From Candidatus Cloacimonadota bacterium (lineage in GTDB: Bacteria; Cloacimonadota; Cloacimonadia; Cloacimonadales; WRIO01): a DNA stretch of 6,590 nt. A program made the position numbers and the translations under genes. Location of the stretch: NCBI GenBank assembly GCA_023230175.1, contig JALNXV010000207.1, forward strand, positions 1-6,590, read 5' to 3'. The notes beneath the pieces were generated by a model. That model searched no databases. It saw only the letters and a program-made list of their open reading frames with translations, and had not been told where the DNA came from. This document shows positions 1 to 5,306 of this stretch, in pieces. Position 1 is the first letter of the stretch. Each line of letters opens with the position of its first letter.

Positions 1-1141
1 CATCATAGAGCATCTCCATTGACTCGTAGTCACCCTGACGTACAAGCTCGCGGGCCTCTGCAAGATCGGGCATTTCGTTTCTGGGAAGATTTTGTAATTG
101 GATCAAACGTCCTGCCCATCGCCCGGAACGGTTTGCCCCGTAAAATTGGAACATTCCTCTCGCTCTTCCGTCATCGCATACAGCATTAGCCATTGCCTGG
201 TATTTCTTCACAGAGCTTTTGGCTAGCTGTTGCCTTAGCTCCAGTACATCGCAGATACCATCGGGTGCATCCTTCATGAGGGCATCAACGGCTTTCTTTC
301 CAAGTGTATCTGTCTCGACTCCATTCTCTGAAAGCCAGGTCTTCATCTGGACCACGCTGTTTGGATTTTCAAGATCAGTCATGCCTTTCATCTGCTCCGA
401 GATGGTTCCCTTGGAGCGTTCGTCAAAGGCTATGGCGTTTTTTACAAGCTGCATGTCTATGCCGATACCCCTGTCGTTTATCTCTTGGTCCAGGTGGTAC
501 TCATCCCACACAAACTCAGGGACAGGGAAGTTTTTGAGCTTCTCCTTGATGGATAGCTCCACCTCGACATCTCGCTTGTTGTAGGCTTTGAAGGTCTCCC
601 ACTTGTCAGGTGCATGGAAGGGAAGGTTTCTTGTTCTTCCTCCATTCACCTTCGTTGGCTTGCAGGGAACACAGAAGTAGCGTATTAGGTCAGAGCCTTC
701 ACTCATCTTCTGCTCATCCAGCTTCAGCACCGCACCAATACCTTTGAGCGAAAGAGGAAGTCCCATGTAGGCACCCCAGACAAGTGAGCAGCGCCAGGAT
801 GAAGGGTCCAGATAGTCACCCACTGTATCTTCCTCGATGCTGTAGCTTCTGAAGTACTCTAGGTAGTTTCTTTTGAGCCACACAGACAGGAATACCCGTT
901 CGAAATTACTGTTATAGGCCCACTTGGTTACTCCGTTATCTGACAGGGCTTTTAATATATATTCCGGGATCTTTTCGCCTTGCGCCACATCGATGACTTC
1001 AACGGGGCCGTTGTCTATGGAGTATCCAAATAGTAGCAGATCTGCATTTGGAGAAGATGCATATCTGTAAACACCACATTTCTTCAAATCGATGTCACTG
1101 TAGGTTTCAATGTCGATAGACAAAGTGTTCATTTGAGCCAT
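1..1141 (-). CDS. Phage family A DNA polymerase, N-terminal part (3' end beyond the left edge)
   Basis: The 380 visible residues begin with a DnaQ-like 3'-5' exonuclease domain and reach the start of the PolA-type polymerase domain. Visible motifs are Exo I with D10 and E12 (SIDIETYSD), an Exo II-like site N77-x2-F80-E81, and Exo III Y187-x3-D191. Residues 334-352 carry the family A signature GANRSGRWAGRLIQLQNLP, which precedes palm motif A; motifs A, B and C lie outside the window. The role is template-directed phage genome synthesis with proofreading. I chose the ATG at 1141-1139 (MAQMNTLS) because a GGAGG sits 8 nt upstream (1154-1150). The alternative in-frame ATG at 1132-1130 would have that site 17 nt away. 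The start overlaps the end of the HNH gene by 13 nt, which suggests translational coupling. Exo II has Glu where DnaQ proteins usually have Asp, possibly a trait of this phage family. The family call is firm; the exact start is likely. Confidence 0.95.
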   Translation of the reverse strand, partial: MAQMNTLSIDIETYSDIDLKKCGVYRYASSPNADLLLFGYSIDNGPVEVIDVAQGEKIPEYILKALSDNGVTKWAYNSNFERVFLSVWLKRNYLEYFRSYSIEEDTVGDYLDPSSWRCSLVWGAYMGLPLSLKGIGAVLKLDEQKMSEGSDLIRYFCVPCKPTKVNGGRTRNLPFHAPDKWETFKAYNKRDVEVELSIKEKLKNFPVPEFVWDEYHLDQEINDRGIGIDMQLVKNAIAFDERSKGTISEQMKGMTDLENPNSVVQMKTWLSENGVETDTLGKKAVDALMKDAPDGICDVLELRQQLAKSSVKKYQAMANAVCDDGRARGMFQFYGANRSGRWAGRLIQLQNLPRNEMPDLAEARELVRQGDYESMEMLYD

Positions 1142-1647
1142 TCGTATCGCCTCCAATTCTTGATATCCTTAATTGTTGTCGGGTTAACATCGTACAGTGT
1201 TGCAAGTTCCTGATTGGAATACCCACAATAAATACCGAAGCGTATAGCCTCTACATCATCTATGGTTAGCTTTCGCCATGCTTTTCCTTGGTAATATACA
1301 TCCAGTATGTTTTCTTTCTGTGTTCCATAACGCAGATTTTCCGGACGGTTGTCTGTCGGGTCGCCATTGCAGTGCAAAACATAAAGATCTTCATTCTCGG
1401 GCAAGCCTAAGAAGGCCATAGCAACAGCCCTATGAACACCAATATTGTGAGTATCTTTACCAAGTGAAACACCCAAATGTCCACCTACGTCTCGGATATG
1501 CTGCTTGAGAATTTTTTCCTTAACATACCTTTGTCCACGGGCTGTTCGTACATATTTACCCAGACTTTTTATTCTGCCCATGTTGCTTGCTTGATATTTT
1601 CCCTCATAGCCAGGAATGTCCTTCCAGATTTCTTCTGAGTTTTTCAT
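1129..1647 (-). CDS. NUMOD4-HNH endonuclease with C-terminal helix-turn-helix (homing-type)
   Basis: The protein has 172 residues. Residues 5-30 (EIWKDIPGYEGKYQASNMGRI) are a NUMOD4 motif, a DNA-contacting module typical of free-standing phage homing endonucleases. Residues 70-113 form an HNH_3-type nuclease core, with H72 in VHRAVAMAF, H92 in LHCNGDP and N100/N104 in DNRPENL. Residues 126-168 look like a resolvase-type helix-turn-helix (KLTIDDVEAIR, then YSNQELATLYDVNPTTI). The expected activity is site- or motif-directed DNA nicking or cleavage. The start at 1647 has AAGGAG about 7 nt upstream; the open frame extends further upstream to 1797, but that part overlaps the previous gene and has no such site. 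The gene ends 13 nt inside the DNA polymerase gene. It is more AT-rich than its neighbours (about 40 % GC in sampled lines), consistent with separate acquisition. Activity itself is inferred. Confidence 0.92.
   Translation of the reverse strand: MKNSEEIWKDIPGYEGKYQASNMGRIKSLGKYVRTARGQRYVKEKILKQHIRDVGGHLGVSLGKDTHNIGVHRAVAMAFLGLPENEDLYVLHCNGDPTDNRPENLRYGTQKENILDVYYQGKAWRKLTIDDVEAIRFGIYCGYSNQELATLYDVNPTTIKDIKNWRRYEWLK
1150..1154 (-). promoter_or_regulatory. Shine-Dalgarno site that decides the DNA polymerase start
   Basis: GGAGG on the minus strand lies inside the 3' end of the HNH gene, 8 nt before the ATG at 1141-1139. This spacing favours the MAQMNTLS start over the internal ATG at 1132-1130, which forms an ATGA overlap with the HNH stop codon but is too far from the site. 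Confidence 0.7.
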
Positions 1648-1671
1648 GTATTTACTCCTTCGATATAAGAA

Positions 1672-1695
1672 GGCGGTGGCTTCTGTTCCACCGCC
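1672..1695 (-). terminator. Perfect 8-bp hairpin upstream of the HNH gene, possible weak terminator
   Basis: GGCGGTGG (1672-1679) and CCACCGCC (1688-1695) pair perfectly around an 8-nt loop. In the minus-strand transcript the hairpin lies 5 nt after the stop codon of the membrane-protein gene, and TTCTTATAT follows it. That tract is only moderately U-rich, so it may be a weak terminator, an mRNA-stabilising stem, or a left-over of the insertion that brought the HNH gene. It lies just before the HNH ribosome binding site. Confidence 0.45.
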
Positions 1696-1700
1696 ATATG

Positions 1701-1865
1701 TCACTGTTGTCTTGTTGCAAGTGAAGCAATCCAGTGGTATAGCTTCCTTGTCATCTTCACCAGGAAAGAGAAGATGTTGTATATACTGAATCCGCATAGG
1801 ACAAGCGATACACCCAGGAGCGTGCCTCTTATGAGAGAGTCGATGATTGCATTAATCAAATCCAT
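1701..1865 (-). CDS. Small predicted single-pass membrane protein (54 aa)
   Basis: I do not recognise this protein. It starts MDLINAIIDSL and has one long hydrophobic stretch at about residues 14-36 (GTLLGVSLVLCGFSIYNIF and onward), followed directly by basic residues K37, R40 and K41. By the positive-inside rule its C-terminus would face the cytoplasm. The start at 1865 lies 14 nt after the stop of the preceding 117-aa gene. The ribosome binding site is weak: an AAGAAG-like stretch 8-10 nt upstream, or a GGAG about 16 nt away that overlaps the previous stop codon. A longer reading from 1949 would overlap the upstream gene and adds a basic, non-membrane segment, so I did not use it. Small membrane proteins in phage early regions sometimes affect host division or superinfection, but nothing here shows which, if any, applies. 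Confidence 0.6.
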   Translation of the reverse strand: MDLINAIIDSLIRGTLLGVSLVLCGFSIYNIFSFLVKMTRKLYHWIASLATRQQ

Positions 1866-1879
1866 TGAATCAATTCTTC

Positions 1880-2233
1880 TTACTCCAGGTCTTCCGGGTT
1901 GATGGCGATGTATGAAGAATCGAGCGGATTGATGGAAGACTTCACCCATACACCGTTCTGGTCGCCCGAGCGTCTGTTCTTCACATAGCGGTAGAAGCAG
2001 GTTGTAGTTGCATAGGCTTCTTCCCGTGGTTCATGGAATATCTGTTCCAGGAGTCTTTCCTCCGGAGTCTTGCCGTCATTGCCATAACGTCTTGGCAGCA
2101 TGCTTCCTTTTTTGAAGAATCGCATGATGCCATACCTTCTTTCCGTGTCTGTTTCTTCGCACACGAACAGGTCGATGTCTTCTGGCGGTTCTTGCTTGGT
2201 GAAAGGTGTCAGGTGTTCAAGAATGTTTGTCAT
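1880..2233 (-). CDS. Hypothetical phage protein (117 aa)
   Basis: I do not recognise a family. The protein starts MTNILEHLTPF. It has a basic aromatic stretch (RRYGIMRFFKKG, residues 32-43; LPRRYGNDGKTPEERL, 46-61), a central TTTCFYRYVKNRRSG (76-90) and an acidic C-terminus (NPEDLE). There are no membrane segments and no obvious catalytic motif. The mix of basic and aromatic residues would suit a small nucleic-acid or protein-binding fold, which is only a guess. The start at 2233 follows GGAGG by 5 nt. An upstream in-frame ATG at 2248-2246 overlaps the TGA of the previous gene in an ATGA arrangement, but that reading contains the ribosome binding site itself, so I rejected it. It sits in the leftward operon between two other unknown genes. 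Confidence 0.7.
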   Translation of the reverse strand: MTNILEHLTPFTKQEPPEDIDLFVCEETDTERRYGIMRFFKKGSMLPRRYGNDGKTPEERLLEQIFHEPREEAYATTTCFYRYVKNRRSGDQNGVWVKSSINPLDSSYIAINPEDLE

Positions 2234-2244
2234 TGGTTCCTCCT

Positions 2245-2745
2245 TCATAACTCGTAGTCGATGCAGCTAAGTGAAGAAAGCTGCCTTCCGTGTTCATCAG
2301 TAAATGGTTTGATGCACTGGCAGTTGAATGCTAGATGCTCTACGAAGTACTGGAGCTTTCTTTTCTGTGTGCGGACCATGTCTTCTGTGGCATCTGAGCA
2401 CATCGCCATTTCCAGATCTTCATTCACCTTGCAGACTTCATTGATCATTTGAAGAATGTCTATGAGCACTTCAGTCTCATCGCAGTTTTTCACGATATCG
2501 ACAATATCTATCTCATCCACAATGCGTGTCGTTATCCTGTTCATATGGCAATAGAGACGTGCTGCATCTATGCCGGTCAATGAAATGTCATCTTCTTCGG
2601 CTATATCTTTTACGATGATGGCTCCACGTACAATGCAGAGGCATTTTCTGTAGTTGAGAAGATCATTGATAATGTCCTGATAATCTTCGCTCATGTGTTC
2701 GTCGTTAAGAAACATGACAGGGTTTAAAAGTTTGATTGTTTCCAT
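2245..2745 (-). CDS. Acidic, cysteine-rich hypothetical phage protein (166 aa)
   Basis: I do not recognise a family. The protein starts METIKLLNPVMF; an AAGGAGG site lies 8 nt before the ATG at 2745, which rules out the longer upstream reading from 2775. By hand count it has about 33 Asp/Glu against 16 Lys/Arg, so it is strongly acidic, and nine Cys spread through the chain without a clear zinc-finger spacing. It looks mostly helical, with amphipathic stretches such as VDEIDIVDIVKN and VLIDILQMINEVCKV. No signal peptide, membrane segment or catalytic motif is evident. A strongly acidic small protein from a phage replication region could be a DNA mimic or an inhibitor of a host factor, but this is speculation. 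It opens the sub-block that follows the hairpin-bearing gap after DUF2815. Confidence 0.72.
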   Translation of the reverse strand: METIKLLNPVMFLNDEHMSEDYQDIINDLLNYRKCLCIVRGAIIVKDIAEEDDISLTGIDAARLYCHMNRITTRIVDEIDIVDIVKNCDETEVLIDILQMINEVCKVNEDLEMAMCSDATEDMVRTQKRKLQYFVEHLAFNCQCIKPFTDEHGRQLSSLSCIDYEL

Positions 2746-2788
2746 AGTGTTTTCCTCCTTGGTGTGTATGTTCAAAGCAATTCTCCAT

Positions 2789-2812
2789 CCCCCGGCTTTT
2801 TGGGCCGGAGGG
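2789..2812 (-). other. GC-rich intergenic hairpin between the DUF2815 and 166-aa genes
   Basis: CCGGC (2792-2796) pairs with GCCGG (2804-2808), and CCC (2789-2791) pairs with GGG (2810-2812) across a bulged A. The loop is 7 nt. It lies in the 93-bp gap after the DUF2815 stop codon. In the minus-strand RNA no U-run follows, so it is not a clean rho-independent terminator. It could act as an mRNA 3'-end stabiliser or processing site that separates expression of the SSB/nuclease genes from the accessory genes downstream. Confidence 0.5.
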
Positions 2813-2838
2813 GAGAGTGCCTTATGAGTGTTTTTCCC

Positions 2839-3402
2839 TTAGTTCAGGAAGTCCTCGTCATCGTCGGTGTCGAAGTCATCCTCGGCCCTGGACTTGCCTC
2901 CAAGAGGCTCACCATCACGGATCTTCTGAAGGTTGTTGAGCCCGCATGCAATACCTCTGTTGCCGTTTGAGTTGAATGCGTAGAAGTTGATGGATGCACG
3001 GCCATAGACGCCGGAATACACTTCACTTGTATCAAGGATAGGCTGGCGGTCAGCATCGACGATACCAGGAGCTGTTGCACTGTTTGCGTTGATGAACCAG
3101 CAGCCCTTGTAGGCTTCATCGCCCGGGCGCTCCTTGTCTCCATCGCGGAGCGGAGTCTTGATGGCATCAAGTGCAGGCACGAACTTGCCGTTGCCCTTGA
3201 GTTTTGATTCGCCTTCCTCATAGGCTGCCTTGATTGCTGCCCTGATCTTCTCCACGGTCACAGTATCCGACTTGGGAATGATGAGGGAGATGCTGTACTT
3301 AGGTGCACCTCCGTTGATGGACTTGGCCTGCCATACATTTGCGTAGGACCAACGTGTGTTTACACCTGTGATAACTTTAGTAGGGTTCTGAAACTTTGAC
3401 AT
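2839..3402 (-). CDS. DUF2815 family protein, predicted phage ssDNA-binding protein
   Basis: The protein has 187 residues and matches DUF2815 from its start (MSKFQNPTKVITGVNTRWSY) through KYSISLIIPK, the GKFVPALDAIKTPLRDGD segment, GCWFINANS and YGRASINFYAFNSNGNRGIACGLNNLQKIRDGEPLGG (about residues 132-168). This family is thought to have an OB-fold related to T7 gp2.5-like ssDNA-binding proteins. The C-terminus (EDDFDTDDDEDFLN) is a very acidic tail of the sort that phage and bacterial SSBs use to recruit partner proteins. The role would be coating ssDNA in replication and recombination. The start at 3402 follows GGAGG by 10 nt and lies 2 nt after the stop of the DUF2800 gene, so the two are almost certainly co-translated. 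The family call is strong; the SSB function rests on family knowledge and the tail. Confidence 0.9.
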   Translation of the reverse strand: MSKFQNPTKVITGVNTRWSYANVWQAKSINGGAPKYSISLIIPKSDTVTVEKIRAAIKAAYEEGESKLKGNGKFVPALDAIKTPLRDGDKERPGDEAYKGCWFINANSATAPGIVDADRQPILDTSEVYSGVYGRASINFYAFNSNGNRGIACGLNNLQKIRDGEPLGGKSRAEDDFDTDDDEDFLN

Positions 3403-3404
3403 AA

Positions 3405-4544
3405 TTACTTTTCCTCCATATCTGTTTTGTCATTAAAATCTTCTGCCGCAGTATTGATTGCCGGACGCTTGTCCGACTCCGGTACAAGGGCAGGTTTTCC
3501 AGGCGGCTTATAGACCAAGCTGCCTAATAGTTCTTCAAACTTCTTCTTTCCAAGAAGTGAGCTCATGGCCGTGATGCCAAGGAGCTTCTTTTCATAGGGG
3601 TCATACCCGGCATCGGTTACTGTCTTTGCGACTTTTTCCTCATCCGTGTACTTGCGGTTGCTTTTTCCTTCCACGACCTTGAAGCCCTCGTAGTGGGTTC
3701 CGCTCTGCGCCTTAGAGAGGGCATAGTCCTTGAGGTCATTGCCCCATGCAATCAGCTGGTCGATACGCGGAAGGATTGCTGCAATCTCAATCTCGTCCAG
3801 GGTGTCGGGCATCGCAAAGTCGTACCTGGCCATCTCAAGATTGTGCTCTGCACGTTTGCGGCATATCGCCTTGGCCTTGCAGAACTGGCAATGGTCACCG
3901 GCTTTGAATTCACCCTTACCCTCATAGGCGAGTGCTGCAGTAGGGGCAAGCACCATGTCGGCCCAGTCCAGAAGGTCCTTCCTCTTCAGCCTGCAGGTAC
4001 TGACGTTGTCCCTGCGTGGCTGGAATATGGTCATGGACACTTCCTCGATGTCGTAGATTCCGTCAAAGGCCTCCAGGGCACCAAGTGCATAGCACATCAT
4101 CTGACTGTTGCCTTCAGCCTCAACCAGGACGCCAAGGCCATGCTTGTAATCGATGATCTGCAGGACCTGGTCGGCAACGATGATGCAGTCGCCGGTTCCA
4201 AAGCCATTCTCTACCCATCTGGAGAAGTCAAGCCTCTGTTCGATGAACACCATCGGGTCGGCGCAGTACTTCTTTGCCGCCTCGAGCTGTTCCAATACAT
4301 AGGCGCAATACTCCTCGGCGCAGTTTTGCATCTCAGCGCTGTAATAGCTAAGGTGCTCTCTTGGGTCCGCGACGTCTTTGCCTAGTGCCTTCTCAACCAG
4401 GTAGGCACAGAGCTCGTGGCAATCCGTTCCTTCCTGTGCATAGGGCGATGGCTCATCCGGCATGCCTTCGCAAAGCTTTGCGGATGGCGGGCAATTGAGC
4501 CAGCGATGGGAAGCGGATGCGGAAAGGAATGCGTGATTAGCCAT
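3405..4544 (-). CDS. DUF2800 family protein, Cas4/AddB-like PD-(D/E)XK nuclease with Fe-S cluster
   Basis: The protein has 379 residues, a normal full length for DUF2800. The PD-(D/E)XK nuclease motifs of the RecB/Cas4 group are readable in order: E38-G-T-x2-H43 (AQEGTDCHEL), D119 in GTGDCII, D132-Y-K134 in IIDYKHG, and Q148-x3-Y152. Cysteines C18 (WLNCP) and C219-x2-C222-x5-C228 (HCQFCKAKAICRKR) match the split four-Cys arrangement that holds a 4Fe-4S cluster in Cas4 and AddB. The expected role is exonucleolytic processing of DNA ends for phage recombination or repair, in the cytoplasm together with the adjacent ssDNA-binding protein. The ATG at 4544 overlaps the end of the upstream gene by 8 nt, indicating translational coupling. 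All motif residues are present, so it should be active. The exact substrate is unknown. Confidence 0.92.
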   Translation of the reverse strand: MANHAFLSASASHRWLNCPPSAKLCEGMPDEPSPYAQEGTDCHELCAYLVEKALGKDVADPREHLSYYSAEMQNCAEEYCAYVLEQLEAAKKYCADPMVFIEQRLDFSRWVENGFGTGDCIIVADQVLQIIDYKHGLGVLVEAEGNSQMMCYALGALEAFDGIYDIEEVSMTIFQPRRDNVSTCRLKRKDLLDWADMVLAPTAALAYEGKGEFKAGDHCQFCKAKAICRKRAEHNLEMARYDFAMPDTLDEIEIAAILPRIDQLIAWGNDLKDYALSKAQSGTHYEGFKVVEGKSNRKYTDEEKVAKTVTDAGYDPYEKKLLGITAMSSLLGKKKFEELLGSLVYKPPGKPALVPESDKRPAINTAAEDFNDKTDMEEK

Positions 4545-4941
4545 TGGCGATCACCTGTGCCTCATGCACAAGAGCTGCATAGTCTTCTTCCTTTACATCG
4601 CTAAGGCGCTTTGCACCGAACTTCTCAAGCAGGGCTCTGGCTTCCGCCTTCTTTCCCTGTCCAGAAAGTCCGGCCATGATGCCGCGTACATCGGTGAAGG
4701 AGTAGGTCCTGGCTTCTTCCTTCGGTGCTTCCTTCTTATCAGGAGTCCTGTCAGGCAGCGGTTTTGCTTCTAGCTTTTCTGTTGTTGCCACAGAATTTTC
4801 GCTAAACAGAGCCTTGAGCTCCTTTACTGCGTTCAGGATGATTTCCGCGGTGCTGGCTGTCTTCTTATAGGAAGCGACCAGTTCCTCACCGGCTTCGATG
4901 ATCTCATCCAGGGTCATCGAATAGTCTTTAGTCTTGCTCAC
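4537..4941 (-). CDS. Small phage 'rrp5-like' protein (134 aa, GTG start)
   Basis: Proteins of this type are often labelled 'rRNA biogenesis protein rrp5' in phage genomes, almost certainly a mislabel. The N-terminal part (about 10-50, LDEIIEAGEELVASYKKTASTAEIILNAVKELKALF) is helical and may form a coiled coil. A charged Pro/Lys/Glu linker follows (about 51-78). A conserved C-terminal domain lies at 79-132 (TYSFTDVRGIMAGLSGQGKK, then ALLEKFGAKRLSDVKEEDYAAL), with the pattern of a small helical, SAP-like or lid-like fold. The GTG at 4941 has AAGGAGG 9 nt upstream, whereas the in-frame ATG at 4917-4915 has no comparable site, and the open frame extending to 5253 runs through the non-coding region. 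It overlaps the genes on both sides (14 nt and 8 nt). In related phages it sits next to DUF2800/DUF2815, so a role as an accessory subunit in recombination or replication is plausible. Confidence 0.85.
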   Translation of the reverse strand: MSKTKDYSMTLDEIIEAGEELVASYKKTASTAEIILNAVKELKALFSENSVATTEKLEAKPLPDRTPDKKEAPKEEARTYSFTDVRGIMAGLSGQGKKAEARALLEKFGAKRLSDVKEEDYAALVHEAQVIANG

Positions 4942-5077
4942 TTGGGTTTTCCTCCTTTGTCTTTTGGCTGAGCTTTTTCGCCAGTCTCTTGGCGACCACA
5001 CTGATGGCGATGAGCGTATCGATGAGCTCCTCGTCCGTTCTGTCAGGTGGGGTTGCTTGTTCTTGTGAAATCTGCAT
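4928..5077 (-). CDS. Small hypothetical protein (49 aa), first gene of the leftward operon
   Basis: Reading the minus strand from the ATG at 5077-5075 gives MQISQEQATPPDRTDEELID, continuing TLIAISVVAKRLAKKLSQKT and ending KEENPSEQD before a TAA at 4930-4928. A GAGG lies 6 nt before the ATG. The reading frame overlaps the GTG start of the next gene by 14 nt and carries that gene's AAGGAGG, the same coupled arrangement seen elsewhere in this operon. The centre (about 15-41) would be an amphipathic basic helix. I recognise no family. Position, ribosome binding site and overlap support a real gene. It stands about 39 bp downstream of the leftward bipartite element R1. Confidence 0.68.
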   Translation of the reverse strand: MQISQEQATPPDRTDEELIDTLIAISVVAKRLAKKLSQKTKEENPSEQD

Positions 5078-5116
5078 CTTGTACCTCGCTTTCCGGATGG
5101 CGTCTTGCCTTCCTGA

Positions 5117-5150
5117 CTATCTCTGGACAGTGGGCTTTCAAAATCACGGA
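5117..5150 (-). promoter_or_regulatory. Bipartite element R1, pointing left, proximal to the leftward operon
   Basis: Read on the minus strand: TCCGTG (5150-5145), 15 nt, then TGTCCAGAGA (5129-5120) extended by TAG. It ends about 39 bp before the ATG of the 49-aa gene at 5077. It shares 27 of 34 positions with R2, including everything from CACTGTCCAGAGATAG, and the period between R1 and R2 is exactly 82 bp. Distance and orientation fit a promoter with unusual -35-like and -10-like boxes, or an activator/repressor site next to one. Confidence 0.6.
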
Positions 5151-5198
5151 ACTTTTTTGAATTTCTTTTTCCGGTGGTTCTTAGCGCTCCCTGCCTAT

Positions 5199-5232
5199 CT
5201 ATCTCTGGACAGTGCAAAGGCAAAACCACGGA
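5199..5232 (-). promoter_or_regulatory. Bipartite element R2, pointing left, distal copy
   Basis: Minus strand: TCCGTG (5232-5227), 15 nt, TGTCCAGAGA (5211-5202), extended by TAG. It is a near repeat of R1 displaced by 82 bp; the spacer is the same length but partly different in sequence, so the two boxes look selected rather than just duplicated. It abuts the T-run of the leftward terminator at 5234. Confidence 0.58.
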
Positions 5233-5233
5233 G

Positions 5234-5264
5234 AAAAAAACCTCCGCAGCCAAAGCCGCAGAGG
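5234..5264 (-). terminator. Leftward rho-independent terminator
   Basis: On the minus strand, an imperfect stem from 5264 to 5241 (outer CCTC/GAGG, inner GC-rich pairs, two mismatches) is followed by seven T residues (5240-5234). The layout is that of an intrinsic terminator for RNA moving left. It would stop antisense or read-through RNA from the primase side just before element R2, insulating the leftward arm. It could instead act on a leader RNA started farther right. Confidence 0.55.
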
Positions 5265-5306
5265 AAAATCAAAATTTATAAGGAAGTAAAAATTCTTTTC
5301 TGTTTT

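Noticed and set aside
219..584. 121-codon plus-strand frame rich in Ser
   Set aside because: It is antisense to the DNA polymerase exonuclease/polymerase region; Ser-rich composition is typical of a reverse-strand shadow.
1648..1797. N-terminal extension of the HNH protein
   Set aside because: It overlaps the membrane-protein gene and the hairpin and has no ribosome binding site; the NUMOD4 motif begins right after the ATG at 1647.
3693..4385. 230-codon plus-strand open frame
   Set aside because: It lies antisense to DUF2800, whose nuclease motifs are intact. It has no good ribosome binding site and its translation resembles no protein family.
5117..5232. CRISPR-like repeat array
   Set aside because: Only two direct copies and one inverted copy exist, with unequal and partly repeated spacing; the conserved parts are two short boxes rather than a full repeat.
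4942..5253. Upstream extension of the rrp5-like gene frame
   Set aside because: It runs through the 49-aa gene and the non-coding control region, gives low-complexity basic sequence, and a GTG with AAGGAGG at the right distance is available at 4941.
5265..5300. Standard sigma-A promoter around TTTATAA
   Set aside because: A -10-like TATAAA/TATAAG can be read on either strand, but no acceptable -35 box lies 16-18 bp upstream on either strand.
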